NCBI GenBank assembly: GCA_003279775.1
Contig: QCGW01000004.1
Coordinates: 31,063 to 95,062, forward strand
Reading direction: 5' to 3'
DNA: 64,000 nt
DNA from: Pelagibacteraceae bacterium AG-390-A23
GTDB taxonomy: Bacteria; Pseudomonadota; Alphaproteobacteria; Pelagibacterales; Pelagibacteraceae
The notes under the pieces: model-generated
The model's database searches: none
Told to the model about the DNA's origin: nothing
Seen by the model: only the letters and a program-made list of their open reading frames with translations
Program-made: the position numbers and the translations under genes
Part shown: one piece after another, positions 44,480 through 55,406 of the stretch
Position numbering within the stretch: position 1 is the first letter of the stretch
Layout of the letters: the number at the start of each line of letters is the position of its first letter

Positions 44480-46009
44480 TTAATACTTTAATTTAATATC
44501 ATTCATTTGAAAAGCTTTGATGAAATAACACAAAATTAAATAAAACAATAATCCTAATATAACAGATAAAACTAAATAAAAAGATTTAATTGACTGATTA
44601 AATGCTAACTCATTTTGGAAAAAATTTAACATAAGGTTAAAAAATAAACCCATCATAATTGATGCAAAAATTATTTTAATAAATTTAATAAAAAATATTT
44701 GGTTAAAATAAAATAATTGTCGATTTTTTAAAAATAAAAATAACATTATTGAATTAGTCCAAGACGAAATAGATGTGGCTATTGGAATTATTATAAAACC
44801 AATTTCACTAAAATAATATAAACTGATAAAAATATTAACCAATACTGAGATCAAGGAAATATAAAATGGAGTTTTGGTATCATGGTTTGCAAAGAAAAAA
44901 CTTGAAAAAACTTTTATCAATGCAAAAGCAGGGAGACCTAAAGCAAAATAATATAAAGCTGTGCTTGAATTGCTCACCGAATTTTCATTGAAAGACCCAT
45001 AGCCAAATAAAGCTGAAATAATTTGCTCTGATCCTATGATTAAAGCGATAGTTGCTGGAAGACTTAAGAATAAACTTAATTCAAGAGCTTTATTTTGTAT
45101 AAGCAAAATCTTATTTTTTTTTCTAGATTGAATATGTTTTGAAAGCTGTGGTAGTATTACAACTCCAATAGCGATACCAGCTATAGCCAGGTTAATTTGA
45201 TAAATTCTATCAGCATAATATAAGTAAGAAACTGCACTTGCTTGAAATGATGCAATTATTGTACCAATTAAAATATTAATTTGAGTGACACCTGATGAAA
45301 AAATACTTGGTAAAAGTTTTTTAAAAAAGAATTTAACTTTGTTACTTACTTTTAATTCAAAACTAAATTTAAGTGAATAATATTTTGATACATATTTATA
45401 TAAAAATATTAATTGTAAAAAACCAGCGAGAGAAACACCATAAGATAAATAATATACTAACTGATCACCTAAACTTTTTGAAAAAATTAATACTAAAATT
45501 AAAACAATATTCAAAATTATTGGGGCTGCAGCTGCAGATGCAAATTTATTGTGTGAATTTAAGATTGCAGAAAAAAATGAGGCTAAACAAATAAAAAATA
45601 AAAAAGGAAAAGTAATTCTTGTTAAATTTATAGCTACCTCCATTTTTTCTAAATCACCCACAAATCCTGGGGCAATAATTGAAACAAATGCAGGCATGAA
45701 AATCTCAATTATTATTGTTAAAAATAATAACCCTAAAAAAAGGAGATTAAAAATATCGTTAGCAAATTTGTTTGAATGTTTTTTTCCCTTGGTAATTTCT
45801 GATGAATAACTTGGAACAAATGCAGCATTAAAGGTGCCTTCAGCAAACAATCTTCTAAAAGTATTTGGAATTCTAAATGCTACAAAAAAAGCATCAGCCA
45901 ACATCCCTGTTCCTAGAAAAATTGCTATTAAAATATCTCTTAAATAACCCAGCAATCTACTAATGATAGTATAAAAACCGAATGTGCCTGTTGACTTAAG
46001 TAAGTTCAT
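44480..46009 (-). CDS. murJ: Lipid II flippase MurJ (MviN)
   Basis: The 509 residues have about 13-14 membrane helices. The family-typical start ([21 protein letters not shown]) and the cytoplasmic motif [21 protein letters not shown] (~50-70) are clear. It moves lipid II across the inner membrane for peptidoglycan synthesis. The gene is divergent from maeB with a 52-nt gap. Confidence 0.95.
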   Translation of the reverse strand: MNLLKSTGTFGFYTIISRLLGYLRDILIAIFLGTGMLADAFFVAFRIPNTFRRLFAEGTFNAAFVPSYSSEITKGKKHSNKFANDIFNLLFLGLLFLTIIIEIFMPAFVSIIAPGFVGDLEKMEVAINLTRITFPFLFFICLASFFSAILNSHNKFASAAAAPIILNIVLILVLIFSKSLGDQLVYYLSYGVSLAGFLQLIFLYKYVSKYYSLKFSFELKVSNKVKFFFKKLLPSIFSSGVTQINILIGTIIASFQASAVSYLYYADRIYQINLAIAGIAIGVVILPQLSKHIQSRKKNKILLIQNKALELSLFLSLPATIALIIGSEQIISALFGYGSFNENSVSNSSTALYYFALGLPAFALIKVFSSFFFANHDTKTPFYISLISVLVNIFISLYYFSEIGFIIIPIATSISSWTNSIMLFLFLKNRQLFYFNQIFFIKFIKIIFASIMMGLFFNLMLNFFQNELAFNQSIKSFYLVLSVILGLLFYLILCYFIKAFQMNDIKLKY

Positions 46010-46061
46010 AAATCATATTAGTCTTAATTTTACCCCAATTGTACACTTATTGTTATCAGAA

Positions 46062-48347
46062 ATGAAAAAAACAAAAATCGATCATTACACAGATAAAGAA
46101 GCTTTAGATTTTCATAAAGACAAAAAACCTGGCAAGATTGAGATTATTTCTTCAAAAAATATGACAACTAAGCGTGATCTCGCTTTAGCTTATTCTCCAG
46201 GAGTTGCTGCTCCTGTAAAAAAGATAAGTGAAAATCCAGATGCAGCTTATGATTACACGAGTAAAGGAAACCTTGTTGCTGTAATAAGTAATGGTTCGGC
46301 AATATTAGGGATGGGAAATTTAGGTGCTCTTGCATCAAAGCCTGTGATGGAAGGAAAGGCCGTATTATTTAAAAGATTTGCAGATATCGATTCAATAGAT
46401 TTAGAGATTGATTGTAAAGATTCAGACGAAATCATAAATTCAATTAAAAATTTTGCACCAAGCTTTGGTGGAATAAATTTAGAAGACATAGCGGCCCCGG
46501 ATTGTTTTATAATTGAACAGAAATTAAAAGAAATTCTAGATATTCCAGTTTTTCATGATGATCAACATGGAACAGCAATTATAACAACCGCAGCATTAAT
46601 TAATGCCTTAGATATTTGTGGTAAATCAATAAAAAAGATTAAAGTTATAGTCAATGGTGCTGGAGCTTCAGCACAAGCTTGTACTGAGTTATTTAAAAAC
46701 TCAGGAGTAAAATCTGAAAATATAATAATGCTAGACAGAAAGGGCGTTATTTATGAAGGAAGAACTGAGGGAATTGATCAATGGAAATCCAGATATGCAG
46801 TTAAAACTAAACATAGAACTTTAGAGGATGCTGTTAAAGGTGCAGATGTTTTTTTAGGATTATCTGCAAAAGGTGTTCTAAAAAAAGAAATGGTTAAATC
46901 TATGGCAAAAAATCCAATTATATTTGCTTGTGCTAATCCTGATCCAGAAATTACCCCAGAGGAAATTAGTGAGGTAAGAAATGATGCAATTGTTGCAACA
47001 GGGAGATCAGATTATCCCAATCAAGTAAATAATTTAATTGGATTTCCTTACATTTTTCGGGGAGCTTTAGATGTTAGATCAAAAACAATAAATGAAGAAA
47101 TGAAAGTTGCTGCAGCTAATGCTATAGCTAAGCTTGCAAGAGAGGATGTTCCTGATGAAGTGGTTGCAGCTATGGGTGGAGAAAGACCTCATTATGGAAA
47201 AGACTATATAATTCCATCTACATTTGATCCAAGATTAATTAGTGTAATACCAGCAGCTGTAGCAAAAGCAGCTATAGATAGTGGGGTAGCTAGAAAAAAT
47301 ATAGATGATTTTGATGTTTATAAAGATCAACTAAAACAAAGACTAGACCCAACAGTAACCATTATGCAGGGTATAAATTCATTTATTAAGAAAAATCAGA
47401 AAAGAATTGTTTTTGCAGATGGTGAAGATGAAAATACTTTAAAAGCTGCTATAGCATTTAAAAATTCAAAATTAGGTATTCCAATCTTGGTTGGTAAAGA
47501 AAGTAAAATTAAAGAACAGATTAAAAATATTGGTTATAGTGAAAATTTTGACATTGAAATTGTTAATTCAAAGGATGAAGAAAAAAGAAAAAGATACGTT
47601 AAACATTTATTTGAAAAATTACAAAGAGAGCAAGGATTATTAGAACGAGATTGCGACAGAATGATTAGAAATGATAGGGTTGTCTGGGCTACAAGTATGG
47701 TTGCCTGTGGTGATGCTGATGGCGCTGTAACAGGCAATACAAGACGATTTGGTGCTTCATTTGAAAAAATTAAGCAAGTTGTTGATGTAAGAAAAGGTGA
47801 AATTATGTTTGGATTAAATATGATCGTTCATAAAGGAAGAACTATTTTTGTTGGTGATACAAGTGTCCATGAATATCCAACTTCTGAGCAAATGGCCGAA
47901 ATTGCTATATCTACAGCAAGAGTAGTTAGACTTTTTGGATTTGATCCTAAAGTTGCTTTTGTATCCCACTCTACATTTGGACAACCTCTTACTAGTAGAA
48001 CAAAACATATTCGAAACGCGGTTGAGATATTAAAAGAAAGAAAAGTAGACTTTGAATTTGATGGAGATATGCAGCCTGATGTTGCTCTTAATCCAGAGTA
48101 TGAGGAGCTCTATCCTTTTGCAAAAATAGTTGGTAAAGCAAATATTTTGATAATGCCTGGACAGCATAGTGCAGCAATTTCATATAAACTGATGAAAACA
48201 ATTGGAGACACAAAAGTTATTGGACCATTGTTAATTGGACTTGGGCTTCCAATAGAAATTGCACCTTTAAGATCATCAACTTCTGAGATACTTAACCTAG
48301 CATCGATTGCCGCTTACTCTTCTCAAGTAATTGATTACAAAAAATAA
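46062..48347 (+). CDS. maeB: NADP-type malic enzyme with phosphotransacetylase-like domain
   Basis: Oxidative decarboxylation of malate to pyruvate. From the ATG at 46062 the protein is 761 residues: a malic-enzyme half (~1-410; RDLALAYSPGVAAPVK, EDIAAPDCF, HDDQHGTAI, NGAGASAQACTELF) fused to a phosphotransacetylase-like half (~430-755; FADGEDENTLKAAI, MQPDVALNPEY, GLGLPIEIAPLRSSTSEI). In such fusions the second half is usually regulatory. The longer frame from 45984 would overlap murJ and adds 26 non-family residues. The stop abuts that of the BON gene with no gap. Confidence 0.94.
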   Translation: MKKTKIDHYTDKEALDFHKDKKPGKIEIISSKNMTTKRDLALAYSPGVAAPVKKISENPDAAYDYTSKGNLVAVISNGSAILGMGNLGALASKPVMEGKAVLFKRFADIDSIDLEIDCKDSDEIINSIKNFAPSFGGINLEDIAAPDCFIIEQKLKEILDIPVFHDDQHGTAIITTAALINALDICGKSIKKIKVIVNGAGASAQACTELFKNSGVKSENIIMLDRKGVIYEGRTEGIDQWKSRYAVKTKHRTLEDAVKGADVFLGLSAKGVLKKEMVKSMAKNPIIFACANPDPEITPEEISEVRNDAIVATGRSDYPNQVNNLIGFPYIFRGALDVRSKTINEEMKVAAANAIAKLAREDVPDEVVAAMGGERPHYGKDYIIPSTFDPRLISVIPAAVAKAAIDSGVARKNIDDFDVYKDQLKQRLDPTVTIMQGINSFIKKNQKRIVFADGEDENTLKAAIAFKNSKLGIPILVGKESKIKEQIKNIGYSENFDIEIVNSKDEEKRKRYVKHLFEKLQREQGLLERDCDRMIRNDRVVWATSMVACGDADGAVTGNTRRFGASFEKIKQVVDVRKGEIMFGLNMIVHKGRTIFVGDTSVHEYPTSEQMAEIAISTARVVRLFGFDPKVAFVSHSTFGQPLTSRTKHIRNAVEILKERKVDFEFDGDMQPDVALNPEYEELYPFAKIVGKANILIMPGQHSAAISYKLMKTIGDTKVIGPLLIGLGLPIEIAPLRSSTSEILNLASIAAYSSQVIDYKK

Positions 48348-48941
48348 TTATTCTCTTTGAATTCTTAAATCTTCGACAAGAATAATACTTGCAATTACAT
48401 CTTCTACATCAAGTATTTCTTTAGCTTCACTTATCACTAAATCCTTTTCCTCAGAACTTAAAGCAATACCATAAACATAAATTTTCTTTTTATATGTATC
48501 GATTTGATAATTGGTTGCTTTTATGTTTTTGTTTACTATTAATGCTGTTCTTAATTGCGAAGTAATAAGTAAATCTTTTGCAGATTGTTTAAAATTAAAC
48601 TCTTCTTTAATTTTAATATCATTTCTAACTGATCTAGCTCCTTTAGTCTCCCATGCTAACTTAGTAATCATTAATTTCTCTTCTGGGCTGTCTACTTTTC
48701 CAGTGATAAAAATTCTCCCATCAAGTACTTTAGTTTTTACTGCTAAAAGATATTTTTTATCTTTCGATAAGATTTTTGCAGTTATACTTTTTTCCATAAT
48801 TGAATCATCTATTTGAGTGCCAACTGTTCTGGGATCTAAAGCAACCGAAACACCTGTTCCAAAAAGACCTTTGGAACTTACCCCAGCACATCCACTTAAA
48901 ATAAAACTCATTAAGATAAAAATTAATAATTTATTTTTCAT
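48348..48941 (-). CDS. BON-domain lipoprotein
   Basis: The 197 residues begin with a lipoprotein signal ending in LSGC (Cys18). Two BON domains follow (roughly 50-115, with GRIFITGKVDSPEEKLM, and 120-190, with KKIYVYGIALSSEEKDLV), as in DolP/YraP outer-membrane lipoproteins that sense phospholipids. It overlaps rsmI by 11 bp on the same strand. The rsmI-yraP-type vicinity is also known in enterobacteria. Confidence 0.88.
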   Translation of the reverse strand: MKNKLLIFILMSFILSGCAGVSSKGLFGTGVSVALDPRTVGTQIDDSIMEKSITAKILSKDKKYLLAVKTKVLDGRIFITGKVDSPEEKLMITKLAWETKGARSVRNDIKIKEEFNFKQSAKDLLITSQLRTALIVNKNIKATNYQIDTYKKKIYVYGIALSSEEKDLVISEAKEILDVEDVIASIILVEDLRIQRE

Positions 48942-49794
48942 TTTTTAATTCTAAGCAATATTGGTATATTTCTTTTTTAGGGACGTTAGTAATTTGACTT
49001 AAAATATGTGTAATTTCTTTAGTTGATAATTTATTTATCATTTTTTTGATTATACTAATATCTGATTCAGTCAATTTTTCAGATATATTTTTGTTTATTT
49101 TTTTTTCAGAAATAACAACTGTAAGCTCACCTTTTGGTTCTTTTTCAAACAATTCTAGCTCATCTACATTTTTTCTAATAAATTCTTCGTACATTTTTGT
49201 TATTTCTCTGCAAAAAACAATCTTTCTTCCAGCAAAATTCTTTTTTATTTCGGGTATCATTTTGTTAATTTTTTTAGGAGAAATAAAAAATACTAATGAA
49301 TTTTCAAATTCCGAAAATTTTTTTAATTCATTAGATAATTGCTGTTTTTTATCTGAGACAAAACCACAAAACAAAAATTTATCTGAAAATCCACTGATTG
49401 AAACAGCTGCAGCAACAGCTGATGGTCCAGGAATAGGAAAGACACTTATCTTATTATTAATACACTCTTTAACCAATATTGAACCTGGATCGGAAATACC
49501 TGGTGTGCCAGCGTCAGATATCATAGAAATTATTTTTCCAGATTTTAGATATTCAATAATTTTTATTGCATTTTTTTTCTCATTAAATTTATGATTTGAA
49601 ATTAATTTTGATTTTATTTGATATTTATCCAAAAGATTTTTTGAAACTCGAGTATCTTCACATAAAATATAATGAGATTGTTGTAAAACTTCAATTGCTC
49701 TTAACGTTATATCTTTTAAATTTCCTAAAGGAGTTGATACCAAATAAAGACCATTTTCGTATTCTTTTAATTTAAATTGTGGTTTTATGATCAT
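48931..49794 (-). CDS. rsmI: 16S rRNA 2'-O-ribose C1402 methyltransferase
   Basis: The 287 residues of this tetrapyrrole-methylase-fold enzyme show the start YLVSTPLGNLKDITLRA, CEDTRVSKNLL near 56, DAGTPGISDPG near 94 and GPSAVAAAVSISG near 125. Divergent from the periplasmic-binding gene with a 34-nt gap. The rsmI / LpoA-like pair is widely conserved. Confidence 0.94.
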   Translation of the reverse strand: MIIKPQFKLKEYENGLYLVSTPLGNLKDITLRAIEVLQQSHYILCEDTRVSKNLLDKYQIKSKLISNHKFNEKKNAIKIIEYLKSGKIISMISDAGTPGISDPGSILVKECINNKISVFPIPGPSAVAAAVSISGFSDKFLFCGFVSDKKQQLSNELKKFSEFENSLVFFISPKKINKMIPEIKKNFAGRKIVFCREITKMYEEFIRKNVDELELFEKEPKGELTVVISEKKINKNISEKLTESDISIIKKMINKLSTKEITHILSQITNVPKKEIYQYCLELKNEK

Positions 49795-49828
49795 AATTTA
49801 GCTTAAAAAATATTATACTAGCATCAAA

Positions 49829-50983
49829 ATGATTAAATTAATTAAAATTATTTATTTTATTTTTTTAGGTTTTTACTTTCTATTTTTTTCAACTGTTAAT
49901 GCTCAAGAAAAAATCAAAATAGGATTATTAGTACCTATGACTGGAGAAAATAAAGAGATTGGAGAGTCAATCATTAAAGCAGTTGGATTGGCTGTTAAAG
50001 ATATTGATAATGATCTAATAGAAATATATCCAAAAGATACAGCAACTAAAGCTAACCAGACTTTGAAATCAGCATTTGAATTAAGTGAAATGGGTATAAA
50101 AATTGTTATAGGCCCCGTTTTCTACGAATGTTTAACTTATTTAGATGAAGTGGAGGAATTAACTTTTTTATCTCTAACAAATAAAACTTTAGATCTTCCA
50201 AAAAATGTTATCTCTGCTGGAATTAATTCTACATCACAATTTAATACAATAAAAAAATTTATAGAAACTAATAAAATAAAAAAAACTATTTTTTTAACAC
50301 CAATCCAAGATTACGAATTTGAAATTAAGAAGGGAATGAAAAATTCAAAAATTAAAATCTATAAAGATTATGAATATAATACAGAGCCTACAAAACTAAC
50401 AAAACAAATAGAAGAAATTACAAATTATAAAATTAGAAAACAAAATTTAAAAGATGAAATAAAAAGGATAGAAAATTCGAATGATCCGAATAAAGAAAGA
50501 AAAATAAAAAGACTAGAAAAAAGATATACTTTAGGTGGTTTAAATTTTGATGCAGTCGTAATTGCAGATTTTGATGAAAGTCTAAAAAGTGTATCTACAT
50601 CACTTTTATACACTGACGTACTTCCTAAAAATAAATATTTTATAACTTTAAATCAATGGTTCGATGAAACTTTATTAAACGAAACTGATATTCAACCATT
50701 ATATTATCCATCAATAAATAAAGAAAATTTTGATAATTACAAAATAAAATACTTTAATGCATTTAATGAAGATCCTACTCATTTATCTTTATTGAGTTAT
50801 GATCTTGTTGGCTTAGTTTATTATTTATCGCTAAACTCAAATAAAGAAAACTTAAATAAAATTTTTAAGAGAAAAAATTCATTCAAAGGAAAAATAGGAA
50901 TTTTTGATATTAAAAATAATAAAATTAATCACAGATTAAATTTTTATAAAATTGAAGATCAAAAACTTATAGAAATTTTCTAA
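49829..50983 (+). CDS. Periplasmic ligand-binding (LpoA/LppC-like) protein
   Basis: The 384 residues have a signal peptide to about 25 (VNAQE) and a type I periplasmic-binding fold (KIGLLVPMTGENKEIGESIIKAVGLAV, VIGPVFYE). The charged KR-rich insert at ~195-235 is unusual. Orthologues beside rsmI are annotated as penicillin-binding protein activators. No lipobox Cys is seen, so it is probably soluble rather than lipid-anchored. Ligand unknown. Its end overlaps rdgB by 17 bp, convergent. Confidence 0.78.
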   Translation: MIKLIKIIYFIFLGFYFLFFSTVNAQEKIKIGLLVPMTGENKEIGESIIKAVGLAVKDIDNDLIEIYPKDTATKANQTLKSAFELSEMGIKIVIGPVFYECLTYLDEVEELTFLSLTNKTLDLPKNVISAGINSTSQFNTIKKFIETNKIKKTIFLTPIQDYEFEIKKGMKNSKIKIYKDYEYNTEPTKLTKQIEEITNYKIRKQNLKDEIKRIENSNDPNKERKIKRLEKRYTLGGLNFDAVVIADFDESLKSVSTSLLYTDVLPKNKYFITLNQWFDETLLNETDIQPLYYPSINKENFDNYKIKYFNAFNEDPTHLSLLSYDLVGLVYYLSLNSNKENLNKIFKRKNSFKGKIGIFDIKNNKINHRLNFYKIEDQKLIEIF

Positions 50984-51569
50984 TTTTTTTAAAAGCCTGA
51001 AATCTATGGTCCATCTTGTATTTTTGAGACGGCCTCATTTCTCCAAAAGTTTTTCTCTTTTTTAAAGGTATAAAAATTGGATCATATCCAAATCCATTTT
51101 TACCTCTTGGTTTATCTGAAATATAACCTTCAACTTTTCCTAATACACAAGCAATTTTTTTATTTAAATATGAAATAGACAGAGCACAAACAAATCTTGC
51201 TTTAATTTTTTTATTTTTCCAGTTTTTATCCTTTTTATTTAATTCTCTATAAACCTTTCTTATAGCTTTACTAAAATCTCCTTGCCTTCCTCCCCACCTT
51301 GCTGAGTAAATTCCAGGATTTTTATCTAAAAAATCTACCTCTAAACCAGAATCATCAGCCAAACACATCAATCCTGTTTTTTTCGAAAAATATTTAGATT
51401 TGATTAATGAATTTTCCTTAAATGTCTTTCCATTTTCAATTGGGCTTTTGAGATTAAATTCGGATGTAGAGTAAATTTTAATGATTTTTGGGAGTAAACT
51501 CTTAATTTCTCTTAGTTTACCCTTGTTATTAGTGCCGATGAGTAATTTATTTATTTTTTGTTTAGACAT
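50967..51569 (-). CDS. rdgB: XTP/dITP diphosphatase (RdgB/HAM1)
   Basis: Removes non-canonical purine NTPs such as dITP. The 200 residues contain LIGTNNKGKLREI (~11), CLADDSGLEVDFL (~69), GIYSARWGG (~85) and GKNGFGYDPIF (~154). Divergent from grpE by 36 nt, and next to the heat-shock operon as in other alphaproteobacteria. Confidence 0.94.
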   Translation of the reverse strand: MSKQKINKLLIGTNNKGKLREIKSLLPKIIKIYSTSEFNLKSPIENGKTFKENSLIKSKYFSKKTGLMCLADDSGLEVDFLDKNPGIYSARWGGRQGDFSKAIRKVYRELNKKDKNWKNKKIKARFVCALSISYLNKKIACVLGKVEGYISDKPRGKNGFGYDPIFIPLKKRKTFGEMRPSQKYKMDHRFQAFKKIRKFL

Positions 51570-51597
51570 CTAGAAATTATTAAAATCCTTACCATAT
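51570..51597 (+). promoter_or_regulatory. Sigma-32-type promoter of grpE
   Basis: CTAGAAA (6/7 of CTTGAAA), a 13-nt spacer and TACCATAT (5 of 7 fixed bases of CCCCATNT). The -10 ends 8 nt before the grpE ATG, so the mRNA would be nearly leaderless. Confidence 0.5.
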
Positions 51598-51605
51598 AAG
51601 CTTTT

Positions 51606-52259
51606 ATGGAAAAAGAAGAAAACCAAAATAATCCTGCTTCAGATCAAAAACAAGATGTATTAAAAGAAGCTGAGAAACCAGAAGAAAACTTAGCTGAAGA
51701 AAATAATCAAGAATCAGACCAAGAACCTAAAGAAGAAGTTAAAGAGCCAACTCCAGAAGAAAAAATTGCTGAACTAGAAGATAAAGTAGCAAGAACTTTT
51801 GCTGAAATGGAAAATCAAAGAAGACGATTTGAAAAAGAAAAAGATGATGCTTTTGAATATGGTGGTTATAGCTTTGCTAAAGAAGCATTAAATTTGATTG
51901 ATAACTTGGATCGTTCAAAACATGTTCTTGAAAGTGACGACAAGTTAAAAGAAACTGAAGCATTAAAAAAAACCCTAGAACATTTAGATATTATTAAAAA
52001 AGATTTAATCTCAATATTCGAAAAAAATAACATTAAACCTATTGATAGCCTTAACAAAAAACTAGATCCAAACTTTCATCAAGCAATGATGGAAGTAGAA
52101 GATGATACAAAGGAACCTGGTACGATAATCCAAGAAATTCAAAAAGGTTTTACTATCAAAGACAGATTACTTAGACCCTCGTTAGTAGGAGTGTCAAAGA
52201 AAGTTACAATTAAAGAAGAAAAAACTGAGAAAAATCAAGGAAATCCTGAAAAAAAATAA
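51606..52259 (+). CDS. grpE: GrpE nucleotide exchange factor
   Basis: The 217 residues have a ~60-residue acidic disordered start, a long coiled coil (ARTFAEMENQRRRFEKEKDDA) and the beta wing with FHQAMMEVED and GFTIKDRLLRPSLVGVSK. It releases ADP from DnaK. Upstream of dnaK by 61 nt. Confidence 0.95.
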   Translation: MEKEENQNNPASDQKQDVLKEAEKPEENLAEENNQESDQEPKEEVKEPTPEEKIAELEDKVARTFAEMENQRRRFEKEKDDAFEYGGYSFAKEALNLIDNLDRSKHVLESDDKLKETEALKKTLEHLDIIKKDLISIFEKNNIKPIDSLNKKLDPNFHQAMMEVEDDTKEPGTIIQEIQKGFTIKDRLLRPSLVGVSKKVTIKEEKTEKNQGNPEKK

Positions 52260-52271
52260 TTATGAGATCAA

Positions 52272-52299
52272 CTTGTAGTTTCACATTTAAACCCTATAT
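52272..52299 (+). promoter_or_regulatory. Sigma-32-type promoter of dnaK
   Basis: CTTGTAG (5/7), a 13-nt spacer and CCCTATAT (6 of 7 fixed bases of CCCCATNT) lie in the grpE-dnaK gap, ~20 nt before the ATG. This is the best heat-shock match in the window. Confidence 0.65.
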
Positions 52300-52320
52300 G
52301 ACGAAAGAGACATTAATATT

Positions 52321-54246
52321 ATGAGTAAAATAATTGGAATAGACTTAGGAACAACAAATTCATGTGTTGCCATTATGGAGGGAACACAAGCTAAGGTTTT
52401 AGAAAATGCTGAGGGAGCAAGAACTACTCCATCAGTTGTAGCATTTACAGACGAAAACGAAAAATTAATTGGACAACCAGCAAAAAGACAAGCTGTTACA
52501 AATCCAGAAAATACTATTTTTGCAGTTAAAAGGTTAATTGGAAGAAATTTTGATGATCCAACTGTGAAAAAAGATATAGAAGCTGCACCTTTCAAAATAG
52601 TCAATTCTGAAAAAGGTGATGCTTGGATAGAGGCCAAAGGTGAAAAGTATTCACCTTCTCAAATATCTGCTTTCATTTTACAAAAAATGAAAGAAACAGC
52701 AGAAAAATATTTAGGTCAAGCTGTGACTAAGGCTGTTATTACAGTACCAGCATATTTTAATGATGCCCAAAGACAAGCTACAAAAGATGCAGGGAAAATT
52801 GCCGGGTTAGAAGTCCTAAGAATTATCAATGAACCAACTGCAGCATCACTTGCATATGGTTTGGATAAAAAACAAAATAAAAAAATTGCTGTATATGATT
52901 TAGGTGGAGGAACATTTGATGTTTCTATTTTAGAACTTGGTGATGGTGTTTTCGAAGTTAAATCAACAAATGGTGATACTTTTTTAGGTGGTGAAGATTT
53001 TGATAATGCTATTGTTGATTACTTAATTTCTGAATTTAAAAAAGATAATGGGATTGATCTTAAGTCAGATAAACTTGCTTTACAAAGATTAAAAGAAGCT
53101 GCAGAAAAAGCAAAAATTGAATTATCTTCCGCTGAACAAACAGATATAAATCTGCCTTTTATTACAGCAGACAAAACAGGTCCAAAGCATATTAATTTAA
53201 AAATGACTAGAGCAAAACTTGAAGCTTTAGTAGAGGACTTAATTGCTAGAACTATTCCTCCATGCAAGACTGCTTTAAAAGATGCTGGAATTAGTGCAAG
53301 CGAAATTAATGAAGTAGTTATGGTTGGTGGTATGACTAGAATGCCAAAAGTAATTGAAGAAGTAAAAAACTTCTTTGGAAAAGATCCAAACAAGAGTGTT
53401 AACCCTGATGAAGTAGTTGCGATGGGTGCTGCTATTCAAGCAGGTGTATTACAAGGTGATGTTAAAGATGTACTTCTATTAGATGTAACTCCACTATCAC
53501 TTGGTATCGAAACACTCGGAGGAGTTTCAACTAAGCTAATTGATAAAAACACAACAATACCAACTAAAAAAAGTCAGGTGTTTTCAACTGCTGAAGATAA
53601 TCAGCCAGCTGTATCTATTAGAGTCCTACAGGGTGAAAGAGAAATGGCTGCTGACAATAAAGTTTTAGGAAATTTTGAATTAGTGGGTATTGCACCAGCA
53701 CCAAGGGGAGTACCTCAAATTGAAGTTACATTTGATATCGATGCTAATGGTATCGTAAATGTTTCAGCAAAAGATAAGGGAACTGGTAAAGAACAAAAGA
53801 TACAAATTCAAGCTTCAGGTGGATTAAGTGATGAAGAAATTGAAAAAATGGTAAAAGACGCAGAGGCTAACAAAGAAGCTGATAAAAAGAAAAGAGAGTC
53901 CGTTGATGTTAGAAACCAAGCAGATACTCTAATTCACTCTACTGAAAAGAATTTAAAAGAGCATGGATCAAAGATTTCTGATGCAGAAAAAAAAGCAATT
54001 GAAGATGCATCGTCTGCAGTAAAAGAGGCTTTAAAAGGTGAGGATATTGAAGATATTAAGAAAAAAACTGAAACTTTAGTTCAAGCTTCAATGAAACTTG
54101 GAGAAGCAATCTATAAATCTCAACAAAGTGCAAAACCAGAATCTGGAAAAGATGATGGTGGAGATGATGCAGGTAAAAAAGACGAGAATGTTGTTGATGC
54201 TGATTTCGAAGAAGTAAAAGACGAGAATAAAGAAAAAAGCGCTTAA
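52321..54246 (+). CDS. dnaK: Chaperone DnaK (Hsp70)
   Basis: The 641 residues comprise an ATPase domain ([13 protein letters not shown] at 4; [13 protein letters not shown] near 195; [12 protein letters not shown] near 338), a substrate domain ([16 protein letters not shown]) and a C-terminal lid ending in an acidic tail. Works with the flanking grpE and dnaJ. Confidence 0.97.
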   Translation: MSKIIGIDLGTTNSCVAIMEGTQAKVLENAEGARTTPSVVAFTDENEKLIGQPAKRQAVTNPENTIFAVKRLIGRNFDDPTVKKDIEAAPFKIVNSEKGDAWIEAKGEKYSPSQISAFILQKMKETAEKYLGQAVTKAVITVPAYFNDAQRQATKDAGKIAGLEVLRIINEPTAASLAYGLDKKQNKKIAVYDLGGGTFDVSILELGDGVFEVKSTNGDTFLGGEDFDNAIVDYLISEFKKDNGIDLKSDKLALQRLKEAAEKAKIELSSAEQTDINLPFITADKTGPKHINLKMTRAKLEALVEDLIARTIPPCKTALKDAGISASEINEVVMVGGMTRMPKVIEEVKNFFGKDPNKSVNPDEVVAMGAAIQAGVLQGDVKDVLLLDVTPLSLGIETLGGVSTKLIDKNTTIPTKKSQVFSTAEDNQPAVSIRVLQGEREMAADNKVLGNFELVGIAPAPRGVPQIEVTFDIDANGIVNVSAKDKGTGKEQKIQIQASGGLSDEEIEKMVKDAEANKEADKKKRESVDVRNQADTLIHSTEKNLKEHGSKISDAEKKAIEDASSAVKEALKGEDIEDIKKKTETLVQASMKLGEAIYKSQQSAKPESGKDDGGDDAGKKDENVVDADFEEVKDENKEKSA

Positions 54247-54275
54247 ACTGACATTTAATTGTCTGGGGTAATTTG

Positions 54276-55403
54276 ATGGCTAAAAGAGACTATTACGATG
54301 TCCTGGGCGTTAATAAAAGCGCAAGTCCTGAAGAATTAAAATCCGCATATAGAAAATTAGCAGTTAAATATCATCCTGATAAAAATCCAGGGGACTCAAA
54401 AGCAGAAGAAAAATTCAAAGAAGCTAGTGAAGCCTACGGAATTCTTTCAGACAAAGAGAAGAAACAAAACTACGATAACTTTGGTCATGCAGCTTTTGAA
54501 AATGGCGGTGGAAGACAGGGTGGAGGATTTGGTGGATTTAGTGGAGCAGATTTTTCAGACATATTTGAAGATTTTTTTGGAGATTTTGGAGGAGGAGGAC
54601 GAACAAGAAGTAGAAAATCAAATAATAGAGGTTCTGACTTAAGATATGATTTATCTATCTCTTTGGAAGAAGCTTACCATGGAAAAAAACAAGACATTAA
54701 ATTTTCAACATCAGAGCAATGTGGAACTTGTAAAGGTAATGGATCTAAACCAGGTTTTTCACCTGATAGATGTTCATACTGTGGAGGTAATGGAAGAATA
54801 AGGTCTAATCAAGGGTTCTTTACTGTTCAGCAGACCTGTCCACAGTGTAATGGAAATGGTGAGGAGATTACTAATCCATGTAATGATTGCAATGGTCAAG
54901 GTAAAAAACAGGCCTCTAAAAAAATATCTGTTACAATCCCTAAAGGTGTTGATGATGGAACAAGAATTAGACTAGCTGGTAAAGGTGAAGCTGGAACCAG
55001 AGGAGGTGCAACAGGAGATCTTTATTTGTTTATTAATGTTAATTCACATAACTTATTTAAAAGATCAGATGAAAATTTGTTTTTTGAATTTCCTCTATCA
55101 TTAGCTGATGCTGCCTTAGGGACTACTATTGAGATTCCAACCATAGATGGTGGAAAAGCAAAAATTAAAATTCCAGATGGGACTCAAAATGGAAAACAGT
55201 TCAGATTGAAAGGTAAAGGAATGCCATTTATGAGAAGGGGAGATTTTGGAGACCTTTATGTACAAATTAAAACAGAAGTACCTGTGTATTTAAACAAAAA
55301 ACAAAAAGAACTACTTGAACAATTTAGAGAAATTGAAAACGATAAATCAAATCCAAGTATCAAAAAATTTTTTCAAAAAGCGAAAGATTTCTGGAAAAAT
55401 TAA
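54276..55403 (+). CDS. dnaJ: Chaperone DnaJ (Hsp40)
   Basis: The 375 residues comprise a J domain with HPD (YHPDKNPG ~33), a Gly/Phe-rich linker (~75-105) and four zinc-binding CxxCxGxG repeats ([32 protein letters not shown], ~145-210). Two beta substrate domains follow. I take the ATG at 54276; a TTG just before it would add one residue. Confidence 0.96.
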   Translation: MAKRDYYDVLGVNKSASPEELKSAYRKLAVKYHPDKNPGDSKAEEKFKEASEAYGILSDKEKKQNYDNFGHAAFENGGGRQGGGFGGFSGADFSDIFEDFFGDFGGGGRTRSRKSNNRGSDLRYDLSISLEEAYHGKKQDIKFSTSEQCGTCKGNGSKPGFSPDRCSYCGGNGRIRSNQGFFTVQQTCPQCNGNGEEITNPCNDCNGQGKKQASKKISVTIPKGVDDGTRIRLAGKGEAGTRGGATGDLYLFINVNSHNLFKRSDENLFFEFPLSLADAALGTTIEIPTIDGGKAKIKIPDGTQNGKQFRLKGKGMPFMRRGDFGDLYVQIKTEVPVYLNKKQKELLEQFREIENDKSNPSIKKFFQKAKDFWKN

Positions 55404-55406
55404 AAA

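Noticed and set aside
45984..46061. Upstream start of maeB overlapping murJ
   Set aside because: The 26 added residues are not part of the malic enzyme family and are the reverse of the murJ start.
49046..49594. 182-codon forward ORF opposite rsmI
   Set aside because: It is an antisense shadow of the clearly conserved rsmI; composition is low-complexity Phe/Ser.
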